Source of the DNA: Dipteronia dyeriana
Taxonomy: Eukaryota; Streptophyta; Magnoliopsida; Sapindales; Sapindaceae
Assembly (NCBI GenBank): GCA_032871835.1
Contig: CM065296.1
Location: 119,546,146 to 119,610,145, forward strand
Length of the DNA: 64,000 bases
Reading direction: 5' to 3'
The notes beneath the pieces were generated by a model. It was not told where the DNA came from, did not search any database, and saw only the letters and a list, made by a program, of their open reading frames with translations. Position numbers and translations under genes: made by a program. This document shows, in pieces, positions 12,742-24,203 of the stretch; positions within the stretch are counted from its first letter, which is position 1, and each line of letters starts with the position of its first letter.

Positions 12742-13686
12742 TTATTGGTAGTGGCAACCTAGATTGTTGATCTGAGAGAGATATCTTGAAAGATACAATG
12801 TTGCAAAATCTTGAACCTGTTGGATAGTGGGAAGTTGTCCTGGTGGAAAGGTGGCCATGAACTCTGGAGGGAAAACAGGTGGCAAAGGGGGAGTAGGCGG
12901 AGTAGTAGAAGATGAGGCTTTGGAAGACATCATGTAGATCAAGGGAACAGGGCCAGTACGAGAAAGTAGGGTGATAGGGTGAGGTCGTGAGAGCATGTCT
13001 GGAATGATGTTATGGTGGCCTTTAATATGCTTGACCGAAAAGTCGTATCTGGAGAACCAATCTTTGAGTCTCAAGAGCTGGGGATTTGGAGGGAGCTTGT
13101 TACGGAATTCAAACACCTTAGGAAATGATGAGTTGTCCATTTCAATGGTAAAGTTTCTGATCCTGAGATGGAAGTCAAACTTGGAGATTCCATTTTTGAC
13201 AGCAAGGATCTCTTTATAGATAGTGTGATAGTGTTTCTGGGCATCTTTGAATTGTCCGCTGGCATGACCACAGTAGTGGCGTTTCCCATTGATTTCTTCA
13301 ATGAGGATGGCTCCCCAGAAATGATCACTGGCATCAGTCTGTAGGAAGAGGTGTCCTGATGAAGGAATATGTAAGGGTGGAGGCTTTTGTGCAACATTTT
13401 TGAGGTGGGATATTGCCTCGGAGTGAGAGGTGTTCCACTGGAGGGGATCCTTCTTGAGAAGCTTGGAAAAGCAGGTGGTGTAGTGGCTGGCTTGTGGAAT
13501 GAAATCCCTGATGTAATTGACAATGCCAAGAAACTGTTGAAGTTGTTTTTGTGAGAGATTCGAATTTGGGAAAGTAAGAAGTTGTCTTGCAAGGTGAGGT
13601 CCAGGGGCATAAGATCCATCTTTGATTTTCATGCCAAGAAACTCAATTTCTGTGACACCAATTGAGCTTTTCTTATCTGACAACAT
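12742..13686 (-). pseudogene. Reverse transcriptase C-terminal part, RNase H and tail of the minus-strand viral copy
   Basis: A 314-codon open segment of the broken polyprotein. It contains the sequence after the RT catalytic site (EFLGMKIKDGSYAPGPHL), the RT connection, the RNase H start LQTDASDHFWGAILIEE and the late RNase H motif HIKGHHNIIPDMLSRP, followed by a Pro-rich linker. The YIDD box itself is upstream, at about 13745-13775, where the frame is disturbed ('YL' context with a stop nearby). A fragment only. Confidence 0.8.
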
Positions 13687-13992
13687 GATTCCGTATTTAT
13701 CAATGATATGGTGAAAATGTTGTAGGAGATCATTGTGTGATTCTTTGTTTGGTGAGAACAGAAGAATGTCATAGATATAAAGCAGGGCCGTGTTGAGTAT
13801 TGGACGAAAGATTCTGGTGATGGTCGTTTGGAACAGGGAAGGGGCTGTTTTTAGTCCAAAAGGAAGGACAGTCCACTGGTAATGGGCATTTGGAAGGCAG
13901 AAAGACGTTTTGAGTCGATCTGAAGGATGAATCCCAATCTGCCAGAACGCCCCATTTAAGTCAAACTTGGAGAAAACAGTGGCTCCAGGAAT

Positions 13993-14463
13993 TTATGAAA
14001 ATATTGAATTAGCTCTGGGAACCGGGAACTTATCATCTTGGAGGAAGAGATTGAGAGGCTTATAATCAATTACAAGCCTTTTCTTTTTCCTGACTTGTTC
14101 AGATCTTTTTTCAACGTAAAAAGCTTGGCAGGCCCATGGAGAAGAGGTGGACTCTATTAAACCTTGTTTGAGAAGTTCATCACATTCTTTCGTGGCCAGG
14201 GATAGGTCAGTGGGAGACATTCCTGAATGGGTTGCTTTTGTGGGATTGACATCTTCATTGAGTTTGAAAGGGAGCTCTATGAAGAAGTCAGGATTCTTCC
14301 ACAGAGAGTGTGGATGCTTAAAGTCTGCATGGTTGTCGGTGCAGAACTGTAAAAGATTTTCTTGAACATGTTGGAAGTCGGGATTGATAACCGAAAGGGG
14401 GAAATTTTTTGGAATGTCAATAAAGGGTTTGAATTCCCTTTTAAATCGGATCCCTTGAGGCAA
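13993..14463 (-). pseudogene. Protease-RT linker and RT N-terminal part of the minus-strand viral copy
   Basis: Open fragment containing the RT fingers motif KQGLIESTSSPWACQAFYVE and RLVIDYKPLN. It ends at TAA where the third copy continues, and the same stop occurs in the plus-strand arm (near 18366). Upstream, a W codon has become TAG near 14495, separating it from the protease part at 14497-14901. Confidence 0.8.
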
Positions 14464-17159
14464 AATCCTAATAGATTTTGACCGGTTGTAAATGTCCTAT
14501 CCAATGAGGATATCCTTGTCGGGAAGAGGAGTTCTGATGACATGGGTCCAAAGAGTAAAAGAAGGGAAAAACTGCAAGCCAATCTTGTTTTTGGAGACCA
14601 AGTAGGTGTTGAAAAGTTGTCCATCTGCTGCTAAGAACTGGTTTTTTTCTTCTTTCCAGGCATCTGCAGGGAGGACGCTGGGATTCATCATAGAGGAATG
14701 GGCTTCCGTATCAAAATAGGCAATGACAAGGACTGACTTGGAATATTTTATAGCTAAGATCTGAATCTTGATCTTCGGGCCAGAATTTTCATTGCTGGTG
14801 GCCTGGTAAGCTTCTGATGGGGAGTCAGGATCTGGGTAGCTTGAGTGATCTGAAGAGCTAGAGTCATGATCCTCTGAATCCAGAACCATAAAAGAGGTCA
14901 ACTGGTTGACATCTTCCTGTTCAGAGAAGAAGGATTCAATGTCAGCATCTGAGGGAATCTCTTCTGCAGCCTGTCTAAGCTGTTGAATGAGCTTGGCAGA
15001 TTTTGTTCTTTTATTGGGACGCTGTTTGGCATAATGTCCTTCTTGGCCGCATGCAAAACATTTATTGGACTTATTCCATGATCTTCTGGCCTTCTTTTTG
15101 TAGTACTTGTATTTTCTTGGATTTGAGGAACCTTTCCGATTTTGGGTTCTGGACGGCTGCCTCCTGTAAAGCCTATTTGCTTTACAGTTACAATGCTCAT
15201 TGGAGTTTCACTTGAGATGGTAGTTAGGAGGAAATTTACAGTGTTTGTCGTATCTTTTTCCTTCTCTGATCATTTTCGAAAAAACTCGTTGGGTGGCACA
15301 GAGTTTTTCTAGAGCAGTGTGGGTAAACATGTGAATTTCTCCTAGAGTGATGTCTCTGAGGTTTCTTCCTGAGAATTCAATCAATCTTTGAAGTTCTCCC
15401 TGGAGTTCCGTGGGGAGAGAATTCAAATATACTTGTCTTAAGGTTTCATCATTGTTCCACCGAGTGCATGATATCTGAAAGACATGCGCCTGTAGTGGTA
15501 ATCGATATCTTCTTTGTCTAATGAGCAAACTCTCATTTCGAAGAATTCCTGTCTGGTCTGTTTGTAGGACTGAGAAGCGTCTCAGAGAAATTCTCTGAAG
15601 ACCATTCCCGTTGCTATAGAAACAGATCCACATCTGACCAATTGTAACTGTCTGAAAAGGTCCTCAATTGGCATACTCACAATGCCAATGCCCAAAATAG
15701 AGTTCTTCACTCTATTGACCAGAAGATAGACAAAGTCTCCCATCATGTTTCTCAACATGACAATCAGCTTCAACATCTAGATTCTACATTATGCAATATG
15801 TACACAGATTTGCAATCCAGAGTTTCTAGATTAGATGTTGATCTCCACCAGTATATCAGCCAAGGATATTTTGGCCCTGAATTTGATTGTAAAGAGAGAG
15901 AAATCAGGCTACTCAAGGACCAGTTAGACCAGATATCAAGGGACCATTTTACTAGCACTCCTTATATCCCAAGGCCACATTCTTATTCACCGTCCTTGAT
16001 ATTCCCAACCCAATCACCTCCACCTCCTTCCCGGCCTCCCGATCATTCCCAGTTCTTCAAATAAACCGGTGATCTTTTCAGAAAATATCCTCCTTTACCT
16101 ACTGAACAACCATCCTCAAGCAAAGCAAAGAAAGCCTCTTCTCAGAAAAAGAAGACACATGCACCTCACAAACGCTCACCACCAGACCATCGAAAACATG
16201 CCTTCTATACATCTTCCCGCCAATTTACCACTTCAGAAACCTCTGATGATTCTACAGAAACAGAATCCTCTTCCGCTTCATCATGGGAAGCATATTACAC
16301 CAATGAAACACCAACCTCAGATTCTCCAAACTATTCAGACCCGGATGCCTTACCTGATCTTTCTCAGATCTACCTGGCCACTAGAGCTGACCCACAACCG
16401 TCTACTCAGACAGTTGACACGTCTGAATCCTCAGGTAAGACTTCTGAGGAACCAGCTCCTATGGTTGACGAACCACCAGACCAAAGAAATAGAACACAGG
16501 CTCCTCGACTGAAGCCTACAAATGGTCTCTGGATCAACTTTGACGACGTCGCTCCCAGGCAATGGAGAAAAAGAATGTCTGAAATGAGTGCATGGCTAGA
16601 CCTTCAAATAGCAAAAGGAGGTGACAATACAGAATCCATTCTGAGAGAATTTGTCTCTAGATTCACTGGATCCCTCAGAGATTGGTACCAAGCACTTGAA
16701 GAATACAGACAGTTACAATTGGTCAGATGTGGATCTGTTTCTATAGCAACGGGAATGGTCTTCAGAGAATTTCTCTGAGACGCTTCTCAGTCCTACAAAC
16801 AGACCAGACAGAATTCTTCGAAATGAGAGTTTGCTCATTAGACAAAGAAGATATCGATTACCACTACAGGTGCATGTCTTTCAGATATCATGCACTCGGT
16901 GGAATCAATGATGAACCCTTAAGACAAGTATATTTGAATTCTCTCCCCACGGAACTCCAGGGAGAACTTCAAAGATTGATTGAATTCTCAGGAAGAAACC
17001 TCAGAGACATCACTCTAGGAGAAATTCACATGTTTACCCACACTGCTCTAGAAAAACTCTGTGCCACCCAACGAGTTTTTTCGAAAATGATCAGAGAAGG
17101 AAAAAGATACGACAAACACTGTAAATTTCCTCCTAACTACCATCTCAAGTGCAACTCCA

Positions 17160-18368
17160 ATGAGCATTGTAATTGCAAAGCAAATAGGCCTTACAGGAGG
17201 CAGCCGTCCAGAACCCAAAAACCGGAAAGGTTCCTCAAATCCAAGAAAATACAAGTACTACAAAAAGAAGGCCAGAAGATCATGGAATAAGTCCAATAAA
17301 TGCTTTGCCTGCGGCCAAGAAGGACATTATGCCAAACAGTGTCCCAATAAAAGAACAAAATCTGCCAAGCTCATTCAACAGCTTAGACAGGCTGCAGAAG
17401 AGATTCCCTCAGATGCTGACATTGAATCATTCTTCTCTGAACAGGAAGATGTCAACCAGTTGACCTCTTTTATGGTTCTGGATTCAGAGGATCATGACTC
17501 TAGCTCTTCAGATCACTCAAGCTACCCAGATCCTGACTCCCCATCAGAAGCTTACCAGGCCACCAGCAATGAAAATTCTGGCCCGCAGATCAAGGTTCAG
17601 ATCTTAGCTACAAAATATTCCAAGCCAGTCCCTATCATTACCTATTTTGATACGGGGGCCCATTCCTCTATGATGAATCCCAGCGTCCTCCCTGCAGATG
17701 CCTGGAAAGAAGAAAAGAACCAGTTCTTAGCAGCATATGGACAACTTTTCAACACCTACTTGGTCTCCAAAAACAAGATTGGCTTGCAGTTTTTCCCTTC
17801 GTTTACTCTTTGGACCCATGTCATCGGAACTCCTCTTCCCGACAAGGATATCCTCATTGGATGGGACATTTACAGCCAGTCAAAATCTATTAGGATTTTG
17901 CCTCAAGGGATCCGATTTAAAAGGGAATTCAAACCCTTTATTGACATTCCAAAAAATTTCCCCCTTTCGGCTATCAATCCCAACTTTCGACATGTTCAAG
18001 AAAAGCTTTTACAGTTCTGCACTGACAGCCATACAGACTTTAAGCATCCACACCCTCTGTGGAAGAATCCTGACTTCTTCATAGAGCTCCCTTTCAAACT
18101 CAATGAAGATGTAAATCCCACAAAAGCAACCCATTCAGGAATGTCTCCCACTGACCTATCCCTGTCCACGAAAGAATGTGATGAACTTCTCAAACAAGGT
18201 TTAATAGAGTCCACCTCTTCTCCATGGGCCTGCCAAGCTTTTTACGTTGAAAAAATATCTGAACAAATCAGGAAAAAGAAAAGGCTTGTAATTGATTATA
18301 AGTCTCTCTATCTCTTCCTCCAAGATGATAAGTTCCCGGTTCCCAGAGCTAATTCGTTATTTTCTTAA
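17160..18368 (+). pseudogene. Zinc knuckle, protease and RT N-terminal segment of the plus-strand viral copy
   Basis: A 402-codon open fragment. In order: basic region, CCHC knuckle CFACGQEGHYAKQC near residues 48-61, acidic linker, protease active site YFDTGAHSSMMNP, and the RT fingers region (KQGLIESTSSPWACQAFYVE). It ends at a TAA shared with the other arm. The catalytic Asp of the protease is retained as D-T-G. It is cut off from the capsid by an upstream frame change and from the RT palm by the stop. Confidence 0.82.
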
Positions 18369-18533
18369 ATTCCTGGAGCCACTGTTTTCTCCAAGTTTGA
18401 CTTAAAGCGGGCTTTCTGGCAGATTGGGATTCATCCTTCAGATCGACCCAAAACGGCTTTCTGCCTTCCAAATGCCCATTACCAGTGGACTGTCCTTCCT
18501 TTTGGACTAAAAACAGCCCCTTCCCTGTTCCAA

Positions 18534-19748
18534 ATGGCCATCACCAGAATCTTTCGTCCAATACTCAACACGGCCCTGCTTTATATCGATGACATTCTTC
18601 TGTTCTCACCAAACAAAGAATCACACAATGATCTCTTACAACATTTTCACCATATCATTGATAAATACGGAATCATGTTGTCAGATAAGAAAAGCTCAAT
18701 TGGTGTCACAGAAATTGAGTTTCTTGGCATGAAAATCAAAGATGGATCTTATGCCCCTGGACCTCACCTTGCAAGACAACTTCTTACTTTCCCAAATTCG
18801 AATCTCTCACAAAAACAACTTCAACAGTTTCTTGGCATTGTCAATTACATCAGGGATTTCATTCCACAAGCCAGCCACTACACCACCTGCTTATCCAAGC
18901 TTCTCAAGAAGGATCCCCTTCAGTGGAACACCTCTCACTCCGAGGCAATATCCCACCTCAAAAATGTTGCACAAAAGCCTCCACCCTTACATATTCCTTC
19001 ATCAGGACACCTCTTCCTACAGACTGATGCCAGTGATCATTTCTGGAGAGCCATCCTCATTGAAGAAATCAATAGGAAACGCCACTACTGTGGGCATGAC
19101 AGCGGACAATTCAAAGATGCCCAGAAACACTATCACACTATCTATAAAGAGATCCTTGCTGTCAAAAATGGAATCTCCAAGTTTGACTTCCATCTCAGGA
19201 TCAGAAACTTTACCATTGAAATGGACAACTCATCATTTCCTAAGGTGCTTGAATTCCGTAACAAGCTCCCTCTAAATCCCCAGCTCCTGAGACTTAAAGA
19301 TTGGTTCTCCAGATATGACTTTTCGGTCAAGCATATCAGAGGCCACCATAACATCATTCCAGACATGCTCTCACGACCTCACCCTATCACCCTACTTTCT
19401 CGTACTGGCCATGTTCCCTTGATCTACATGATGTCTTCCAAAGCCTCATCTTCTACTACTCCGTCTACTCCCCATTTGCCACCTGTTTTCCCTCCAGAGT
19501 TCATGGCCACCTTTCCACCAGGTCAAATTCCCACTATCCAACAGGTTCAAGATTTTGCAACATTGTATCTTTCAAGATATCTCTCTCAGATCAACAATCA
19601 AGGTTGCCACCACCAATTAGCCAACCCCAGTAAACCTTTCCTCGACCCTTTTATATCACCACCCTTTTACTACTATTCAGACCAGGTACTGTGGTTCCTA
19701 TGGTGCTTATCTGTTCTCCATCACCATGCCATAGTTTTTCCTCTCTAG
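18534..19748 (+). pseudogene. RT palm, RNase H and start of C-terminal region, plus-strand viral copy
   Basis: A 404-codon open fragment beginning just before the RT active site YIDDILLFS. It continues through the RT thumb/connection (QLQQFLGIVNYIRDFIPQA), RNase H (LQTDASDHFW, then HHNIIPDMLSRP) and a Pro/Thr-rich linker into the C-terminal region, where a stop at about 19746 ends it. Compared with the other copies the RNase H start reads FWRA instead of FWGA. It is the longest open RT-RNase H fragment of the inverted pair. Confidence 0.82.
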
Positions 19749-20252
19749 GCGCTATATGGTTTCGTCCAGGATCCGACCTCTGTTAACCTCCAAACCTTCC
19801 TACAGTGGTTCAATCCTCTATCTGTCTGGAAAACCGAGCTTACCAAGCTTATGAGCCGTTACCATCTCTGGAAGATGGACCCTGAATAGGCTTCCAAAGT
19901 ATGCTGCATTTGGATCTTTAACAGGCCCTACAGATATAACCCACATAATCAGCTTCTCTGGACCTCTAACGTCTGCTACGAATGGGATACATCGTATGAC
20001 TACGAAAGTTTGTATCATACCAGTATCCAGATACCCCTCTTTAATTTCCTTTGTGACGTCAATAATGACAATACAAATGTCTTTTTTATCCTTCCTGACG
20101 TCCCGAGGGACCCCACAAGGAGTTGGCATCCTTTCCTGAATTCCTATCTTCAGGACTCCCAAGACCAGGCTGACACGTGGCCCTGTTCAATCTGTGGAGC
20201 CCTCAACTCTGATGATGAATATCACTCCACCTGTAATCTAAGCAGTCCGTGA
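19660..20252 (+). pseudogene. Unidentified viral C-terminal region ending in a Cys/His motif
   Basis: Downstream of RNase H all three viral copies encode a conserved region of about 190 residues that I do not recognise. It ends WPCSICGALNSDDEYHSTC, a C-x2-C-x9-H-x2-C arrangement that could bind zinc, at 20184-20233, followed by a stop at 20250-20252. This copy has in-frame stops near 19746 and 19888. It could be the end of the polyprotein or the remains of a separate second ORF. TGACGTC motifs at 20054-20061 and 20096-20103 fall inside it and may serve as promoter elements. Confidence 0.6.
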
Positions 20253-20427
20253 CTGTATCACTTACCTCTGCTGTATAATTAATTTTGTGTCTTCCAGCTG
20301 TCCGACCAGCTTTTTGCTTTCTTTGTTGCTTTGTTGTAATTATCCTGTTGTGTCGGCCACCGCTTTTGGCCTTATCTCTTGTAAGATAAGCTTGCCTAGC
20401 CCTGGGCTCGTTGGAGGTCTTCCTTCC

Positions 20428-20481
20428 CTATAAAAGGGACCTCATCTCCTCTGTAAAAACCAGAATCAGGATATCAATAAA
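20428..20481 (+). promoter_or_regulatory. Pararetroviral promoter-like TATA box and downstream polyadenylation signal
   Basis: CTATAAAAGGG at 20428-20438 follows the C-terminal region and is trailed by AATAAA at 20476-20481. Two TGACGTC elements (20054, 20096) and an ACACGTGG box (about 20173-20180) lie upstream. A TATA box shortly before a poly(A) signal in the single intergenic region is the layout expected for a caulimovirid pregenomic RNA promoter and its terminator. The same arrangement occurs in copy 3 (TATA near 38567-38576, poly(A) signal near 38526-38531, minus strand). Confidence 0.55.
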
Positions 20482-20929
20482 GCTTTGAGTGTTTGTGTTT
20501 TAATGGCTTTCTAAATAGTTTCCTCTTCCTGATCTTCAGACGGTTCTATGTCTGAAACTATGATTCTTCAAGGTCCTAGTATGCTCTATGCTTGCCTCGC
20601 ATGAGGATCCTGCATATCAGAACAGATTTTGTACTGGTCTAGTATATCGGCTGGACACCTGGACACATCCGGAACCAGAATGATACTGGCTAGGATGAAC
20701 TCAGGTTTAACAAAGCCAGATACTGACTAGTTTGGCTTATTATCTCCATCCATCTCTGATAGTATCTAGATAGTAAGTACCCTATTAAGGCCGTTGTGGA
20801 AATGCCGTCTGTGGGGAAAACAAAAGCTTTGGTTCTCTCTGTGAGATGGTCATGGAGGGTTTAAATATATATTATTAGAAAAAAAACTTATATTTTTTTC
20901 GATTTACACTATTCGGTTTCCGAGTGGGG

Positions 20930-21110
20930 CGGATCCACCATACTGTCATGTCCACACCCCGACTAATCCGGACTCGCACCGGGTCGGCCCACTAAGGGGT
21001 AAAGTGCTCCCAATATATGTAGATCCGTTCACAAGGGGGTTGAACGCACGACCTTGCTTAAGGGATAAGGGTGTTGAACCACTCACACCAATACATGATT
21101 GATAAAAAAC
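20930..21110 (-). repeat. SINE-like sequence, reverse orientation (tentative)
   Basis: Contains phrases typical of tRNA-derived plant SINE heads read in reverse: 'gggttgaacgcacgacctt' resembles an inverted pol III B box and 'gttgaaccactcacacc' an inverted A-box region. No clear poly(A) end or target duplication was found, so the call is tentative. It lies just right of the viral inverted repeat. Confidence 0.4.
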
Positions 21111-22282
21111 TTATATTTTGTGTGTAATACATACTTTTTTCTGTACATATTTTTTAAAATGACACAATTTAATTTAAATTGTATTTTTAAATATGTTTTT
21201 TTTTAATCCGAAAGAAGTCTGAATCCAATCCGAACGTAAGTACGAATCCGATCCAAAAATGTCAATATCCATATCTGATTTCGAACCGAATCCGAAAATA
21301 TCAATATTCATATATGGTATGACTTATTTGATAGAAAGTTTTTTGTGAGAAAAATCCGATCTGAAATGTTTTGGTCCAAGACCAATCCGATCTAAAATGT
21401 TTGGGAACAAGACCAATCCGAATTTGAAAATCCAAAAAAGCTGAAAAAAATCAGATTCGGATATCCAATCCGATTGACACCTCTATGAAAGCTCAATAGT
21501 TTCTCAAAATGGCAGCGTACGAGTCATCGTCATCATATAATGTGGGTATTTTATCTTTTATTAAATTTCATGTGTTTGAATTTAATTGTATTTTTGTTTT
21601 TCCAGTTAATTAGAATCAGTGCACCCACTCTGGATTGAGTGAACACATCTTGCTTCCACATTTACGATTGAAGATTCAATTCTTATAATATATATAATAC
21701 CAACCAAAACTTGTAAAAATAATCTTATAGTTGTAATGTATATCATATTTGTTGATTATTAAATTATTGGATTGTTTTTTCAAAAATAAAATATATTTAA
21801 GACTCCATTATTATTATTAGTTTTCTTCAATCCAGTCCATAAATTTGGAGAAATTAGAGTCAATCATGGGCTCTCATTTTCTAATTATTAAGTAAAATAT
21901 CAAAGTAAAAAAGAAAGATTAAAACCGGAAATAATTCAGAAACAAAATAAGTGAAAAAAAAAATGAATAAAGAAGTTGTGTATGCTCCTTGTCTCCGTCG
22001 ATGTTTGGGGACCAAGACCTATACTTCCGACTTCCAATCAGATTGAATCCAGATAATTTTTTATGAGTTCTAGTATTTGGTATTGACTATTAAATATTGC
22101 ATATTAGTATATCTAAGAAGAAAATGTTTGGAGGAGGGAGGAGAGAGAAACAAGTAAAGAAATTGGAAATGAGAGATAAATAGAAGAGAGAAATAGTTAA
22201 ATTATTTTTATTAAAGAAATTTAAAACTAGAATAGACAGTAAACATGAGATGATTTAATTTGGTGTGATTAGGGATGGCAAC
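21111..22282. other. AT-rich intergenic DNA, no gene
   Basis: Contains repeated 'aatccgatcc' phrases (about 21205-21480) ending 'ccgattgacacctctatg', which looks like one terminus of a non-autonomous plant transposon. The rest is AT-rich without coding potential. A phrase at 22248-22283 matches 10452-10483 next to repeat copy A. Confidence 0.45.
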
Positions 22283-22749
22283 AAGTTTGCAACATTGGCA
22301 CATATACATTATTATTATTTTTATTTATATGTAAAAAAAAGTTATTAATGATGAAAAAGATAATTATAAGGGAAGCATATTTATAAATGATTGACAAGTT
22401 TATATTAGTAAATGAAGTTGGCAATGTACATATGTAGTACGTTTTTAGTTCATGTCTTAACAATGAATTTTTTTTATACAATATTGTTAAAATCTCCACT
22501 TGTGAAATGTTATTTCAGATCTAGTATGTATTATGGTTTTCAATTAATTAATATGGTTTTTAAATTGTAAACGAAGATTTTCTCTTAATGCGAATTTTTG
22601 ACTTGTGAGAGTAGTATTTCAGTATTATAATTAGCATAATGGATATAAGATGATAACTATGAAGAGTGGTTTGAGATGGTAAAGTAAAAAATTCTATAGA
22701 AATGGATTTGTCAACTATGTTTTCTTTACATAGTCTAACTAATTAGAGC

Positions 22750-23786
22750 TATGTTTGGGATTGTTTTACTTATGAACAATCAGTTTAGAGCTTAACTTAA
22801 GTAATAATTAACTTACTAAATAAGTTGATAGATATTTGGTAAATTGATTTTATAAATAATCAACTTGAGAAAAAAACAAGGAAAATGTGTTTGACAAACT
22901 TTAAGTGATTATGAAAAATTAATAAATTGGACATGAGAGCTAAAATATAATATATTTGAAGTTTTTTTTTTCATTTTTTCCAGTTATTATTATTTTTATT
23001 CATTTATATCTCTTTTTATTATTTTTTTATTAATTTATTTTAAATTAATAAAAATCATATTTAAATTTAAAAAATTAACTGAGTCGACTCGTACTGAGTC
23101 AACTCGTGCTGAGTCGACACGTCTCACTAGATCAACACTGAAGCTCGGCTTCCTGCTCCGTCAACCTCTCCGATTCCGCCTTCCTCTACCGGTCCACCAG
23201 ATTCTCATCCTCGAACGCGTCCCCAGCCTCCGTAACATGGCCGCCGATCTATTCTCCATTTTCGCGATGGAATCGTGATGGAGGAGGCTCCATTTTCAAA
23301 ACAGAATCGCGAGATTTGATGACTGAATGATTGCGAAGTTGACGACGGAGAAGGGCGGAAGTCGGAGTCGACCGGCGAAGGGAGGTTATCCTTGTGCCAA
23401 TGTAGGCGGCGACGATGGTGGCCACCACTGTCACTGGTGACAACGGTGGCCATAGAATTTTTTTTATTTAAATATTATATTTAGATTTTTTAGTTTAAAA
23501 CTAATTTTGACATTTTGAAAAAAAAAACAGATATATTAAAGGTCAGTATTGTCTTTTAAAATAAATAATGAGGACAATATGAGAATTTTATAAATATTGA
23601 AATTGTTTCTCCAATAAACGGCTTTAAAAAGCAACCCATATTAGTTTATTAAAATCTGATTATTAGAGGAACAACTTATGAAATAAGTAAATTATGAAGT
23701 GTTTACCAATCACTTTATAGATCCTGGATTATGAAATAAGTGATTATTTTATAAGTTTAAGCAACTCCAAACATAGCAGGGCTATA
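22750..23786. mobile_element. Non-autonomous TIR element with GC-rich core
   Basis: The ends are inverted: the left begins GCTATGTTTGG(GATTG) and the right is the reverse complement of GCTATGTTTGG(AGTTG). The element sits in repeat copy B exactly where copy A runs uninterrupted. Most of it is AT-rich, but about 23090-23455 is strikingly GC-rich with CpG-containing sequence. No transposase is encoded. The flanking bases suggest a short target duplication, but I cannot fix it, so the superfamily stays open. Confidence 0.65.
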
Positions 23787-24203
23787 ATATAATCACTTTT
23801 TGATCAATCTAATTAGTTGTTAGTTCACCGGTTGTTTTGGTAGTTGGTGGAAATCAAATAGAATATTATAGATTAGGAACGACCTGCAACTTAAGACGTT
23901 TTCCATAACTGGATCTTCGATGTAATGTAACTGCTTACTTCAATTTTTAAAATTTATCATCATGACTTCAGGGAGTCAGATCTAAAACAACTACATATGA
24001 TATCGCGATCACCACCGTATACCAAAGATTAAAGATAAAAGATATTGCAACCAGTTTGTTGTCAATTAATGAATTAATTCTAAACAAAAGTGAAGTTTGG
24101 TTGGAAAAGCAAAGACTTCAGCTAATTAAGGTCCCTATGAATGCCTAATTAGGTGAAAACTTGTTGCATGTGACGTATAATATGTTCCAACGCAGCCCCC
24201 AAA

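Larger units (their letters stand above)
11497..15656 (-). mobile_element. Endogenous caulimovirid (Petuvirus/Florendovirus-like), minus-strand arm, broken
   Basis: Integrated pararetroviral DNA, reading leftwards. From about 15650 down: capsid-like region, a degraded Cys-His knuckle, aspartic protease (altered flank at about 14700), reverse transcriptase, RNase H (about 13220-13370) and the unidentified C-terminal region (about 12109-12720). The untranslated tail is about 11497-12100. Breaks visible: a TGA in the capsid region near 15585, a stop in the protease-RT linker near 14495, a TAA near 13993, and several frame changes; it cannot make a polyprotein. The movement-protein part is absent. 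The TATA-like box is altered (TATTAAAG in sense, near 11925). No LTR flanks it, which favours a pararetrovirus over an LTR retrotransposon. It is the mirror image of the plus-strand arm and shares inactivating stops with it. Confidence 0.85.
15657..20857 (+). mobile_element. Endogenous caulimovirid (Petuvirus/Florendovirus-like), plus-strand arm, broken
   Basis: Integrated pararetroviral DNA reading rightwards, starting abruptly after the movement-protein part at the head-to-head junction (15656/15657). Order: coiled-coil-like linker (15660-16060, LHQYISQGYFGPEFD), capsid-like region (about 16500-17290), zinc knuckle CFACGQEGHYAKQC (about 17302-17343), aspartic protease (YFDTGAHSSM, about 17644), RT with YIDDILLFS (about 18583-18609), RNase H (about 19015-19375), C-terminal region (about 19660-20252), promoter-like and untranslated tail (20253-20857). 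Breaks: a stop near 16068, TGA in the capsid near 16776, a frame change near 17160-17290, TAA near 18366, a stop near 19746 and TAG near 19888. The part 16713-20857 is repeated, inverted, at 11497-15656. Confidence 0.85.

Noticed and set aside
18742..19275. Overlapping open frame of 177 codons inside the viral RT-RNase H region
   Set aside because: It is a shadow in another frame of the recognised RT-RNase H sequence. Its counterpart at 13071-13619 in the other arm reflects the same DNA, not a second gene.
20173..20180. ACACGTGG as an ABA-response element of a viral promoter
   Set aside because: It falls in the conserved coding motif before WPCSIC, so conservation may be due to the protein; kept only as context for the promoter call.
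11497..20857. LTR retrotransposon instead of pararetrovirus
   Set aside because: No direct repeats flank any of the three copies, a 30K-type movement protein precedes the capsid in copy 3, and a TATA box is followed by a poly(A) signal in a single intergenic region.
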